This document shows, piece after piece, positions 56,449 through 64,000 of a DNA stretch of 64,000 nucleotides. Under the pieces are notes generated by a model that made no database searches, was not told the origin of the DNA, and saw nothing but the letters and a program-made list of their open reading frames with translations. Both the position numbers and the translations under genes were made by a program. Within the stretch, counting starts at the first letter, position 1, and each line of letters begins with the position of its first letter. Source of the DNA: Aquitalea denitrificans (GTDB taxonomy: Bacteria > Pseudomonadota > Gammaproteobacteria > Burkholderiales > Chromobacteriaceae); the NCBI RefSeq assembly GCF_009856625.1, contig NZ_CP047241.1:3968001-4032000 (forward strand). The letters run 5' to 3'.

Positions 56449-56871
56449 ATGCGCGCCATTTTATTGCTGTTACTGATTTATCCCCTGCTGGAAATCGCCA
56501 CCCTGGTTACCCTGGCCCATCATCTTGGTGGTGGTGTGGTGTTCCTGCTGGTGGTGGCCAGCAGCATGCTGGGCATCTGGATGCTGCGCAACCAGAAGCT
56601 GGGCGCTCTGCTTACCTTGTCCAGCGTGTTGCGCCAGGGCCAGCAGGTGTCGCTATACTCATTGCTGTGGCCACTGCGCTATGCCCTGTCTGGGTTGCTG
56701 TTCGCCATTCCGGGTATTCTGAGCGATTTGCTGGCCATCCTGCTGTTGCTGCCATTCAAGGGACCGACCCTGAAGAATGTGGGCAGCCCGACAGCAATGG
56801 CTGATGATGTGATCGAAGGCGAATTCAGCCGGGTTGAGCCCAAGGGCAATGATCCGCGCCGTATTCACTAA
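56449..56871 (+). CDS. fxsA: FxsA-family membrane protein
   Basis: 140 aa; four hydrophobic segments, the first at the N-terminus (RAILLLLLIYPLLEIATLV), then GGGVVFLLVVASSMLGIWMLR and LSGLLFAIPGILSDLLAILLLLPF, as in FxsA, which relieves phage T7 exclusion by the F plasmid when overproduced. The hydrophilic C-terminal tail is short. The reading frame is open 20 codons further upstream inside cutA, but the family start is the ATG at 56449. Physiological role unknown. Confidence 0.88.
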   Translation: MRAILLLLLIYPLLEIATLVTLAHHLGGGVVFLLVVASSMLGIWMLRNQKLGALLTLSSVLRQGQQVSLYSLLWPLRYALSGLLFAIPGILSDLLAILLLLPFKGPTLKNVGSPTAMADDVIEGEFSRVEPKGNDPRRIH

Positions 56872-56882
56872 AGTAACGGTGC

Positions 56883-57179
56883 TTACTGGACTTGCAGCAG
56901 CTGCAGTACCGCAGCTGCATCCAGCGCCGTAGCAATGGACACCACCTTGTGTCGGCTTTTGTCTCCGGCCTGCAGGCTGACCGCCCGCTTGCCAACCGAA
57001 AAGCAGTCGGCCAGCCATGCCAGCAAAGCTGCATTGGCCTTACCATCAACAGGGGGGGCCGCAAGACGGATTTTCAGACAGTCGCCATGTTCGCCGGCGA
57101 CTTCGGTTTTTCTGGCACCGGGCTGCACGTGCAGAGTAAGTCGTACCACACTGCCATTACAGACCAGCCAGGGTTTCAT
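56883..57179 (-). CDS. YggU/DUF167-family protein
   Basis: 98 aa from the ATG at 57177-57179. The conserved core LHVQPGARKTEV, LKIRLAAPPVDGKANAALLAWLA and the KSRHK segment identify the family (YggU, solved structure, no known function). The end of the gene faces fxsA with only 11 bases between stops. No strong ribosome-binding site. Confidence 0.9.
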   Translation of the reverse strand: MKPWLVCNGSVVRLTLHVQPGARKTEVAGEHGDCLKIRLAAPPVDGKANAALLAWLADCFSVGKRAVSLQAGDKSRHKVVSIATALDAAAVLQLLQVQ

Positions 57180-57283
57180 GGTGATTTTTCCGCAAAAGGG
57201 CAATTCTAGACCAGAACTGCCGCAGGCCGGCAAGCCCAGCCCGCAGACATGGCCTGGCGTTCCCATCAATCAGGAGTTTGCAT

Positions 57284-57748
57284 ATGGATATCGGCATCAA
57301 CGAACAAGACCGCCAGGACATTGCCCATGGCCTTTCCCGGCTGCTGGCTGACACTTACACCCTGTACCTGAAAACCCACAATTTCCACTGGAACGTCACC
57401 GGGCCGATGTTCAACACCCTGCACCTGATGTTCGAAACCCAATACAACGAACTTTCACTGGCGGTAGACCTGATTGCAGAGCGCATTCGCGCACTCGGCC
57501 ACTTTGCACCGGGCAGCTATGCCGACTACGCCAAACTGACGGCCATTGCAGAAGCCAGCGGCGTGCCGAAAGCGGAAGAAATGCTGGCCCAACTGGTGGA
57601 TGGCCATGAAATCCTCTGCCGTACAGCCCGCAGCATCTTTCCGCTGGCCGACCGTGCCGCGGATGAGCCCACCGCCGACCTGCTGACCCAGCGCCTGCAG
57701 GTGCATGAGAAAACCGCATGGATGCTGCGCAGCATGCTGGACAAGTAA
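57284..57748 (+). CDS. Dps-family ferritin-like protein
   Basis: 154 aa; forms dodecamers that oxidise and store iron, often with DNA protection under starvation or oxidative stress. The ferroxidase-site pattern is visible: THNFHWNVTGPMFNTLHLMFETQYNELSLAVDLIAERIRALG. The start is the ATG at 57284 (AGGAG eight bases before); a TTG two codons earlier is less likely. No Lys-rich DNA-binding tail is present at the N-terminus. Strong terminator behind it. Confidence 0.92.
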   Translation: MDIGINEQDRQDIAHGLSRLLADTYTLYLKTHNFHWNVTGPMFNTLHLMFETQYNELSLAVDLIAERIRALGHFAPGSYADYAKLTAIAEASGVPKAEEMLAQLVDGHEILCRTARSIFPLADRAADEPTADLLTQRLQVHEKTAWMLRSMLDK

Positions 57749-57765
57749 GCCGTCAACACCAGTAG

Positions 57766-57792
57766 AACGCCGTGCAATGCACGGCGTTTTTT
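57766..57792 (+). terminator. Rho-independent terminator after the Dps-like gene
   Basis: Stem AACGCCGTGC / GCACGGCGTT with a three-base loop and a T6 run. Confidence 0.92.
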
Positions 57793-57850
57793 CTGGTACT
57801 TCCTCAGCCATGCTAAACTGCTGCAGACCTATGGAGGCCGCCGTACACCC

Positions 57851-58717
57851 ATGACCGCCCATCTGCGCACCCCGGTCAGCCGCAATCCGCAGCTGACACT
57901 ATTCATCATGATTGCTGCATCGCTGCTGGCACATGTGCTGCTGTTCGGCTCCAGCATGATTAGATGGGTACGTCCGCTGCAATTGCCAGACAGCCACACC
58001 ATCAGCGTCAATCTGGCAGCCCAGCCCAGCCTGGCCCCGCCGGATACCCGCCGCCTTGGCCTGGACAATAACCAGGGCAGCGGCAACACCGAGCAAAAAC
58101 ACAAGCAGGCCAGCCATCGCCAGTCCAACGAGCCGCCGGCTCAGACACCATCGGCATCGCTCGACGACAGCACACCACAGCCACGGCAGGTTCACACCAT
58201 ACGCCAGACGGTAGACAAAAAATCTCCGGCATTGCCTCCGCCCTCTGCCGAGTCCACTGACAAACCAGCTGCCCCGGTGAATTCCGGCAGCCTGCTGGCC
58301 CAGGTAGGCCAGCTCAGCGCCGTACGTGGCGACGTCACCATGAACGACAGCAGCCTGGAATCAGGCCGCAAGAACAGCAACGGCGACAGCACCCATCGCT
58401 ACGAATGGTCCCGCTATCAGACCGACTGGCGACTGCGCATCGAACGGATAGGCAACCTCAACTACCCCGAGCAGGCCCGCCGGCAGAACATCCATGGCTC
58501 GGTAACGCTGGAAGTGACTGTTGCCGCCGATGGCAGCCTGCTCAAGTGCCGCATCCTGCGCGGCTCAGGGCAAGATGTGCTAGACGAAGGGGCGAAACGC
58601 ATCGTGCAGATGAGCGCGCCATTCAGCCCCTTCCCGCCATCACTCGCGCCGCAGGGCTCCAAAATCATCGTGCAGACTTTCGCTTTTACGCGCGACAACC
58701 AGATTTCCAGCCATTAA
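57851..58717 (+). CDS. TonB-family energy transducer
   Basis: 288 aa. A single membrane segment near the N-terminus (LTLFIMIAASLLAHVLLFG, about residues 16-34) carries a His in the position used for ExbBD coupling. A long Pro/Ser/Gln-rich periplasmic linker follows, then a C-terminal TonB domain (YPEQARRQNIHGSVTLEVTVAADGSLLKCRILRGSG). No exbB or exbD is adjacent, so it must use partners encoded elsewhere. It could be the main TonB or an accessory one. Confidence 0.85.
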   Translation: MTAHLRTPVSRNPQLTLFIMIAASLLAHVLLFGSSMIRWVRPLQLPDSHTISVNLAAQPSLAPPDTRRLGLDNNQGSGNTEQKHKQASHRQSNEPPAQTPSASLDDSTPQPRQVHTIRQTVDKKSPALPPPSAESTDKPAAPVNSGSLLAQVGQLSAVRGDVTMNDSSLESGRKNSNGDSTHRYEWSRYQTDWRLRIERIGNLNYPEQARRQNIHGSVTLEVTVAADGSLLKCRILRGSGQDVLDEGAKRIVQMSAPFSPFPPSLAPQGSKIIVQTFAFTRDNQISSH

Positions 58718-58731
58718 TACAAGGATTCACC

Positions 58732-59106
58732 ATGTTTGAAGTCAACCGCAGCATTGCCCTGATCCGCCCGCGTGCACCCTTTCTGGCATGGCTGCAGCAA
58801 CTGCCGGGCGAGCTGGATGGCCAGCTGGAGCTGGAAGCCCTGACCCGGGACTGCAATGCCCTGCTGATTCCGGCCGCTGACGATTATGAATCCGCCCATG
58901 ATTTTGTATTGCAACACTACCGTATGCTGTTTCAGGCCGAACTGGCCGACTGGTGCGATGACGAAACACTGTGGCCGGAGCAACTGACGCCGGCCCTGTT
59001 CCTGGAGTGGTTCGATGTTGAAATCCACTCCGTTCTTACCGATATGGTCGAGACGCCACTAGAGCGCGAGCCATTCGTTCCGCTGGACCTCAATGCCGAG
59101 GATTGA
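58732..59106 (+). CDS. Conserved acidic hypothetical protein
   Basis: 124 aa from the ATG at 58732 with AAGGA upstream; 14 bases after the TonB-family gene. Mostly hydrophilic and acidic (WCDDETLWPEQL, LDLNAED at the end), no signal peptide or membrane segment. I recognise no motif; it has the look of a small cytoplasmic protein conserved in betaproteobacteria. The much longer open frame that starts inside the TonB gene is not used. Confidence 0.72.
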   Translation: MFEVNRSIALIRPRAPFLAWLQQLPGELDGQLELEALTRDCNALLIPAADDYESAHDFVLQHYRMLFQAELADWCDDETLWPEQLTPALFLEWFDVEIHSVLTDMVETPLEREPFVPLDLNAED

Positions 59107-59134
59107 GACCCAGCTTCACACCGAGGGGAAACAC

Positions 59135-59542
59135 ATGACACATGAAACACGCATCAAGGTCCGGGGCTATCATCTGGATCTGTACGGCCACGTCAACAAT
59201 GCCCGCTACCTGGAGTTTCTCGAAGAATCGCGCTGGACCTTCTTCGAAGAACGCGGCGATCTGCCGTGGTTTTTGCAGTCCGGCCTGGCACTGGTGGTGG
59301 TGAACATCAACATCGACTACCGCTACCCGGCCACCATGGGCGACGAGTTGGCCATTGCCACCTCGGTCAAGACCATTGGCAGCCGCAGTGCAGTGATGCA
59401 CCAGCGCGTTACACTGGCTGGCAGCGAAAAGCTTGTGGCCGAAGCCGATGTCACCTTCGTGGTATTTGACGCCAAGCAGAACAAGGCGGTAACGCTTGAG
59501 GGACAATTGAAGGAACTCTTGCAGTCCATGCAAGACCAATAA
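59135..59542 (+). CDS. Acyl-CoA thioesterase, 4-hydroxybenzoyl-CoA (hotdog) family
   Basis: 135 aa from the ATG at 59135 (GAGGGGA upstream). The hotdog active site is in GYHLDLYGHVNNARYLEFLEESR, where the Asp (in place of the usual D or E) precedes GHVNN. A VVVNINIDYRYPATMGDEL strand and an AEADVTFVVFD strand follow. Acyl substrate unknown. 28 bases after the preceding gene, so probably cotranscribed. Confidence 0.9.
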   Translation: MTHETRIKVRGYHLDLYGHVNNARYLEFLEESRWTFFEERGDLPWFLQSGLALVVVNINIDYRYPATMGDELAIATSVKTIGSRSAVMHQRVTLAGSEKLVAEADVTFVVFDAKQNKAVTLEGQLKELLQSMQDQ

Positions 59543-59551
59543 TGCCGGAGG

Positions 59552-59570
59552 CCCCGCCAATGCGGGGCTA
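59552..59570 (+). terminator. Weak terminator after the thioesterase gene
   Basis: Stem GCCCCGC / GCGGGGC with a four-base loop; a T5 run follows only after TACCG, so it is probably leaky and the next gene may be in the same transcript. Confidence 0.5.
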
Positions 59571-59599
59571 CCGTTTTTCCACCATTCGGATTACCACGC

Positions 59600-60091
59600 A
59601 TGAAGAAGGCTCTGCTCTCACTCCTGGCCCTTGCCGTCGTCGGCCTGATTGCCTACACCACCCTGTTCGACCGTAATGCAGCGCCACAGGTCAGCTATAC
59701 CTCGCTCAGCGGCCAGCAGGCCGATACCGCCTCGCTCAAGGGCAAGGTGGTACTGGTGAATTTCTGGGCCACCAGCTGCCCGGGCTGCGTGGAAGAAATG
59801 CCCGAAATCAAGAAGCTGTACCAGCAATACGGTGCGCGGGGACTGCAAATCATGGCGGTGGCCATGAGCTATGATCCGCCCAATTACGTGCAGGCTTTTG
59901 TGCAGAAAAACCAGCTTCCCTTCTTCGTCGCCCTAGATGGCCAGGGCAGCATTGCCAAGGCCTTCGGCGATATCCAGCTGGCACCCACAACTTTTCTGAT
60001 CGACAAGCAGGGCAATATCCTCAAGCGCTATGTCGGGGTAATGGATTTCAAGGAAGTCCATCAGATCCTGAACCAGCAACTGGGCGCCTGA
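59600..60091 (+). CDS. TlpA/ResA-like periplasmic thioredoxin
   Basis: 163 aa with an N-terminal membrane anchor (MKKALLSLLALAVVGLIAYTT) and a thioredoxin domain whose active site is WATSCPGC (Cys-Pro-Gly-Cys). A cis-Pro segment QLAPTTFLIDKQGNI follows. It probably reduces disulfides in the periplasm, for example in cytochrome c assembly; no ccm genes are near, so the client is unknown. Terminator behind it. Confidence 0.9.
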   Translation: MKKALLSLLALAVVGLIAYTTLFDRNAAPQVSYTSLSGQQADTASLKGKVVLVNFWATSCPGCVEEMPEIKKLYQQYGARGLQIMAVAMSYDPPNYVQAFVQKNQLPFFVALDGQGSIAKAFGDIQLAPTTFLIDKQGNILKRYVGVMDFKEVHQILNQQLGA

Positions 60092-60105
60092 GCCCGGTCA
60101 GCAAA

Positions 60106-60127
60106 AAGCCCCGCCAAAGCGGGGCTT
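60106..60127 (+). terminator. Terminator after the TlpA-like gene
   Basis: Stem AAGCCCCGC / GCGGGGCTT with a four-base loop; the run after it (TTCAGG) is weak. The 176 bases from here to moeB hold no gene that I can see. Confidence 0.65.
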
Positions 60128-60303
60128 CAGGCTGCTGGCATAGTAATCTGGTTCGATTGCACTGGACCCGGAAAAGCCGGGCCTTTCGACTAAGCTATTT
60201 CTTCCGCAGCCTTCCCATCGATTCCCTATCCCCCGCCCTTACCCTGCCAATTGAAGAGAAGACGTGAGCCTCGTTTTCTTTTCAGGAAGCGAGAGAGGGT
60301 TCT

Positions 60304-61059
60304 TCAACGCACCGCACATACCGGACAGTCAGGATCGCGGCTGAACTTCATCTGGCGGAATTCGCCGCTCAGCGCATCGTACAAGGTCAGGCGGCCAAGT
60401 ACCGGCGCACGCCCTGCCAGCAGTTTCACCGCTTCCACTGCCTGCAAGCTGCCAATCACTCCCACCAGCGGTGACAACACGCCAAAGGTCGCACACGGGC
60501 CATCGGATGCCTCGCCCTCCTCGGCAAACAGGCAGTGATAACAGGGCGAACCCGCCACGCGCGGATCAAACACCGCCAGCTGTCCGGCAAAGCGTACTGC
60601 CGCACCGGATACCAGCGGCACCCCGGCAGCCACGCTGGCGCGGTTCACCGCATGGCGGGTGGTGAAATTGTCCGAACAATCCAGCAGCAGATCATGCAGG
60701 CCGGCCTCCTGCAGCAGCCGCTGGGCATCCAGCCGCTCGCCCAGCGCCCGCACTGCGATGTCCGGATTGAGTGCCAGCATGCGGGCACGGGCCGACTCAG
60801 CCTTGTTCTGCCCCAGTGATGCCATATCGTGCACCACTTGGCGCTGCAGATTGCTCAACTCCACCACATCATCATCCGCCAGCGTGATATGGCCAACACC
60901 GGCACTGGCCAGGTACAGCGCCACCGGCGAGCCCAGTCCGCCGGCACCAATCACCAGCACCCGGGCCGCTGCCAGCCGCTGCTGGCCTTCAATATCGATT
61001 TCCGGCAGCATGATATGCCGGCTGTAGCGCAGCAGCGCCGCATCGTTCAGATCTGTCAT
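60304..61059 (-). CDS. moeB: Molybdopterin-synthase adenylyltransferase
   Basis: E1-like enzyme that adenylates the C-terminus of a ubiquitin-fold sulfur carrier (MoaD or ThiS). 251 aa: an N-terminal RYSRHIMLPEIDIEGQQRL, the nucleotide-binding loop VLVIGAGGLGSPVALYLASAG, an Asp in LADDDVVELSNLQRQ, and two zinc Cys pairs (CYHC and CPVC). MoeB and ThiF cannot be separated on sequence by eye; no neighbouring moa or thi genes decide it. Lone gene. Confidence 0.9.
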   Translation of the reverse strand: MTDLNDAALLRYSRHIMLPEIDIEGQQRLAAARVLVIGAGGLGSPVALYLASAGVGHITLADDDVVELSNLQRQVVHDMASLGQNKAESARARMLALNPDIAVRALGERLDAQRLLQEAGLHDLLLDCSDNFTTRHAVNRASVAAGVPLVSGAAVRFAGQLAVFDPRVAGSPCYHCLFAEEGEASDGPCATFGVLSPLVGVIGSLQAVEAVKLLAGRAPVLGRLTLYDALSGEFRQMKFSRDPDCPVCAVR

Positions 61060-61167
61060 GGGGTCAAAGCTTAGTCAAATCGGCAGGCCGGCGCCATAGT
61101 TCCTGCGAGCTAGCCGGAAAAACAAAACGCCAGCACAAGGCTGGCGTCGATATGAGCTGTACAAGGA

Positions 61168-62436
61168 TTACTCCTCGACCACCTTGCGGGCAAACTTGAT
61201 GCCCAGCTGCTTGAGCTTGCGGTACAAGTGGGTACGTTCCAGGCCCACTTTCTGCGCAACCCGGCTCATATTGCCGTTTTCCAGCGAGATGTGGTACTCG
61301 AAATAACGACGTTCCAGCTGTTCACGCAATTCGCGCAAGGGCATGTTGAAGTCGAAACCCGACTCTTCCACCGGTTTTTCATGGCGGAACTGCGCCAGTA
61401 CCTTGTTGACTTCCGGTGCGTCCACATCATCCGACTCGGAGGTCAGCGCCAGGCTCTTGATGATGCTGCGCAGCTGTTCCAGATTACCCGGCCAGTCATA
61501 CTGACGCAGGGCATTCAGCGCCGCGGTGGTCAGTTTCTTGTTGGGGATCTGCCGAGACTCCACCAGCTCGATCAGGATCTGTTCGGCGATGAAGATGATG
61601 TCCTCCGCATGCTCCCGCAGCGGTGGAATCGGCACGATCACGCTGGACAGCGCCGTCAGCAGGCGGTTGTCGCACTCCGGATCGACCAGCAGTTCCTGCA
61701 AGGGGCGGCTGCAGGAACACAGCAGACGCACATTGAAGCGGTCCAGCTTGGACAGCAGGAACAACAAGCCCTGCTGCACCCGGCGGTTGTACTGGCCGAT
61801 TTCCGGCAGAAACAGCACACCGTTATTGGCTTTTTGCAGCAATTCCAGCGGCGCATCGGCCAGTTGTTCCGGCTTGGCCGGCGTCACCCAGGGCGTGTTG
61901 CCCTGATGGAAAAAACGCGCCACCAGTTCGAATCCGGAACCCGGTTCGCCGGTAAGCAATACCGGGGACTTGACCTTGGCCACCCGCTCCAGCTGGCGCT
62001 TGAGCTCCTGAATCGGCTCGCTGCGGCCCAGTTTGTCCAGGTTCAGCGAGGTATTGGCCTGCATGTCGCCATACTTCAGTGCCCGTTGCACCGTGGTAAG
62101 CAGCTTTTGCAGGGCAATCGGCTTTTCCAGGAAATCGAAAGCCCCGATACGGGTTGCCTCTACCGCAGTGTCGATACTGGCATGGCCAGACATCATCACC
62201 ACCGGCATGTTCAGTTGGCCGGACTTGGCCCATTCCTTGAGCAGGGTGACCCCGTCGCAGTCCGGCATCCAGATGTCCAGCAGCACCAGCGCGGGACGCG
62301 TCTGGTTGCGCAACTGCCGGGCTACCTCGGCGTTTTCCGCCAGGGCAACCGTGTATCCCTCATCCTGCAGGATCTCCGAGAGCAGTTCACGAATTCCGAT
62401 CTCGTCATCAACAATCAATATATCGCTGCTACGCAT
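61168..62436 (-). CDS. ntrX: NtrX-type response regulator with degenerate AAA+ domain
   Basis: 422 aa: a receiver domain (residues 1-120, phospho-acceptor Asp54, Lys105), a central region from about 140 to 340, and a C-terminal Fis-type helix-turn-helix (NMSRVAQKVGLERTHLYRKLKQLGI). The central domain aligns with sigma-54 activators, but Walker A reads GEPGSGFE (Phe169 for Lys) and Walker B reads LFLPEIG (Pro211 for Asp). Only about 42 residues separate the two, so the GAFTGA loop is absent. It should not hydrolyse ATP or contact sigma-54. It overlaps ntrY by one base (TAATG). Confidence 0.93.
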   Translation of the reverse strand: MRSSDILIVDDEIGIRELLSEILQDEGYTVALAENAEVARQLRNQTRPALVLLDIWMPDCDGVTLLKEWAKSGQLNMPVVMMSGHASIDTAVEATRIGAFDFLEKPIALQKLLTTVQRALKYGDMQANTSLNLDKLGRSEPIQELKRQLERVAKVKSPVLLTGEPGSGFELVARFFHQGNTPWVTPAKPEQLADAPLELLQKANNGVLFLPEIGQYNRRVQQGLLFLLSKLDRFNVRLLCSCSRPLQELLVDPECDNRLLTALSSVIVPIPPLREHAEDIIFIAEQILIELVESRQIPNKKLTTAALNALRQYDWPGNLEQLRSIIKSLALTSESDDVDAPEVNKVLAQFRHEKPVEESGFDFNMPLRELREQLERRYFEYHISLENGNMSRVAQKVGLERTHLYRKLKQLGIKFARKVVEE

Positions 62437-64000
62437 TAGGCCTCCAGCAATGGCAGGGTGAGAAGAATTCGCGCGCCTTGCTGCTCGCCATTCCCCAATG
62501 TGACCTGACCATGGTGTTCCTCCGCTATTTTCTTCACCACCGCCAGTCCCAGCCCCGTACCCTTGGGCTTGCTGGTCACATAGGGCTCGAACGCGCGTGG
62601 CAGGAGCTCGGCCGGAAAGCCCGAACCATTGTCCTGCACGCAGACGACCGCGTTTCTTCCTTCTTGTCGGCTGCTAATGTGAATCATCGGGATGTCAACG
62701 TCAAGGACCGCATCCTGCGCATTCTGCATCAGGTTATGCAATACCTGCCGCAACAGTGCGGCATCCCCCATGATCATCAGCGGCCTGTCTTCCAGCTCAA
62801 TCTTAACAGCCGGATTGGATTCGTACAGCGTGCTGACCTCACGCACTACCTGATTGAGATCAAGTTCACTGAGTTTGATGCGTGGTGCCCGGGCGTAATC
62901 GCGGAAGGCATCCACCATATTCTTCAGCGCAGCCACCTGCTTGATGATGGTGTCGGTGGAACGCTTGAGCATGTCGGCATCCGACCCGTCGAGCTTGGCA
63001 GTCAGTTTCATGGCCAGTCGTTCGGCCGACAGCTGGATGGGGGTGAGCGGATTGCGGATTTCATGCGCCAGCCGCTTGGCCACCTCGCCCCAAGCCGCAT
63101 CCCGCTGCGCCCTGCCCAGCTCGGTAATGTCGTCGAACACCACAACATAACCGCTTCCGGAGCGTTCCGGCAAGCGGGCACCGCGTACCAGCAGGCTGCG
63201 TGGGCCATGACCGGTGACGTAGTCCAGCTGGGTTTGCCATTCTTCTTCCTGCTTGTTTTCACCATGTTGCAGCATGGTATCGACCAAGGGAATCAAGGCC
63301 GGAACCCGGGTGGACCACTGCTCGACCGGATAGGGTACCAGTTCGGAAAAATCGACGCCCAGTATGCGTCCGGCACTGGTATTGGCGGCACGCAGCTGCC
63401 AGGCCGCATCCAATGCAATCACTCCGGCAGAGAGATTGGCCAGAATGCTTTCCAGGTAAAGCTTGCCGCTTTCCAGGGCTTGCTGGGTCTGGTTAGCGGT
63501 CTGACGGGCCTCATCCAGCTGCTGAGTCATGCGGTTGAACAGGGTGGTGAGCATGCCCAGCTCGTCACGCCGGTATACCGGGTGGCGCTTGGAGAAGTCA
63601 CCTTGCGCCACCGCGCGGGTACCGGCGGCCAGCTCGGACAGCGGCGCAGACAGACGCTCGGACAGGAATAGTGCAAATGCTAGCGCCGAGGTGAGCGCCA
63701 GCAGACAGGCCAGTGCCAGCGTCAACATGTAGAAGGTTTTCAGACCGTCACGTGACAACAGCAGCTGATGGTATTCGGATCGTGCAGTTTCAATTTGCTC
63801 GGCATCACGCGCAATGGATTGGGGGGCCGCCTGCACAACCTGCAGTACGCGCCACTCCCCTTCCGCGGTCCGGTACGACAGCAGCACGCGCAAGGCCAGC
63901 CCGCTGGCATCATTTTCGATCGACTTGCTGCTCTGGCGCAGTTTCAGGCCACGCAGGCTGTCCCGCGACGGCGGCAAGGGCAGCTGCTTTGCATTGCTGC
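62436..64000 (-). CDS. ntrY: NtrY-type sensor histidine kinase (partial, N-terminus off the window)
   Basis: More than 520 residues are visible and the frame is open to the right edge, so the N-terminal membrane part is missing. Visible in order: the end of a periplasmic or sensor region, a membrane segment (FYMLTLALACLLALTSALAFALFL), HAMP, PAS (ILANLSAGVIALDAAWQL), the phospho-acceptor KRLAHEIRNPLTPIQLSAERL, the N-box NLMQNAQDAV and ATP-lid motifs DNGSGFP and GTGLGLAVV. All kinase boxes are intact, in contrast to its degenerate regulator NtrX. NtrYX in Neisseria is reported to influence respiratory gene expression. Confidence 0.95.
   Translation of the reverse strand, partial: SNAKQLPLPPSRDSLRGLKLRQSSKSIENDASGLALRVLLSYRTAEGEWRVLQVVQAAPQSIARDAEQIETARSEYHQLLLSRDGLKTFYMLTLALACLLALTSALAFALFLSERLSAPLSELAAGTRAVAQGDFSKRHPVYRRDELGMLTTLFNRMTQQLDEARQTANQTQQALESGKLYLESILANLSAGVIALDAAWQLRAANTSAGRILGVDFSELVPYPVEQWSTRVPALIPLVDTMLQHGENKQEEEWQTQLDYVTGHGPRSLLVRGARLPERSGSGYVVVFDDITELGRAQRDAAWGEVAKRLAHEIRNPLTPIQLSAERLAMKLTAKLDGSDADMLKRSTDTIIKQVAALKNMVDAFRDYARAPRIKLSELDLNQVVREVSTLYESNPAVKIELEDRPLMIMGDAALLRQVLHNLMQNAQDAVLDVDIPMIHISSRQEGRNAVVCVQDNGSGFPAELLPRAFEPYVTSKPKGTGLGLAVVKKIAEEHHGQVTLGNGEQQGARILLTLPLLEA

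Noticed and set aside
58405..58731. Upstream extension of the acidic hypothetical protein inside the TonB-family gene
   Set aside because: It overlaps the conserved TonB C-terminal domain in another frame; the ATG at 58732 has its own ribosome-binding site.

Overview
The window is a chromosomal stretch of a Gram-negative betaproteobacterium, most likely of the order Neisseriales (Chromobacteriaceae type, such as Chromobacterium, Aquitalea or Vogesella). The grounds are the secE-nusG-rplKA-rplJL-rpoBC-rpsL order, ftsYEX-rpoH, the lptD-surA-pdxA set divergent from amgK-murU, NtrYX, type IV pilins with PglL-type glycosyltransferases, and moderately high G+C. The genus is an inference from gene content. 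I see no insertion sequence, prophage or CRISPR array. Almost everything is core genome, apart from one A+T-rich block at about 23.7-25.5 kb.

Layout. 1-14,100 (all minus strand, read right to left): a strong promoter, tRNA-Tyr, tRNA-Gly, tRNA-Thr, tuf, tRNA-Trp, a hairpin, secE, nusG, rplK, rplA, a second tRNA-Thr, rplJ, rplL, an attenuator hairpin, rpoB, rpoC, a strong terminator, then the promoter and start of rpsL (cut by the window edge). 14,100-17,800: ferredoxin, rsmD and a pair of M16 proteases (one catalytic, one without the zinc motif). 17,800-21,700 (plus): ftsY, ftsE, ftsX, rpoH, the last preceded by a CIRCE operator. 21,800-26,500 (minus): a pilus block with a sigma-54 promoter, two tandem type IV pilins, a terminator and two PglL-like O-oligosaccharyltransferases. 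26,600-30,900 (plus): bioA, an uncharacterised protein with a PilZ-like end, and proB.

30,900-38,300: the ruv genes are split. ruvB (with an amidotransferase and a small membrane protein) is separated from ruvA by ribB, which faces the other way behind an FMN riboswitch. ruvA is followed upstream by a UbiA-type prenyltransferase, ruvC, murU and amgK. 38,300-47,000 (plus): lptD, surA, pdxA, then a 1280-residue FAD/Fe-S dehydrogenase. 47,000-55,400: a GST-like protein, an Asr-like His-rich secreted protein, a YtfL/PaeA-type membrane protein, a HIT protein, a mercaptopyruvate sulfurtransferase, a serine hydrolase, exonuclease III, pyrE and small secreted proteins. 55,400-56,000: six tRNA-Lys genes in a 193-bp tandem repeat. 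56,000-64,000: cutA, fxsA, a YggU-family gene, a Dps-like ferritin, a TonB-family protein, a thioesterase, a TlpA-like thioredoxin, moeB and ntrX-ntrY (ntrY runs off the window).

Points most worth a second look: the tRNA-Thr gene inside the rplA-rplJ leader; the CIRCE element in front of rpoH; the near-perfect sigma-54 promoter driving two pilins next to two glycosyltransferases of different base composition; an NtrX whose AAA+ core has lost the Walker A lysine, the Walker B aspartate and the GAFTGA loop; and the tRNA-Lys tandem triplication. I did not find a clear, wholly new multi-gene system.
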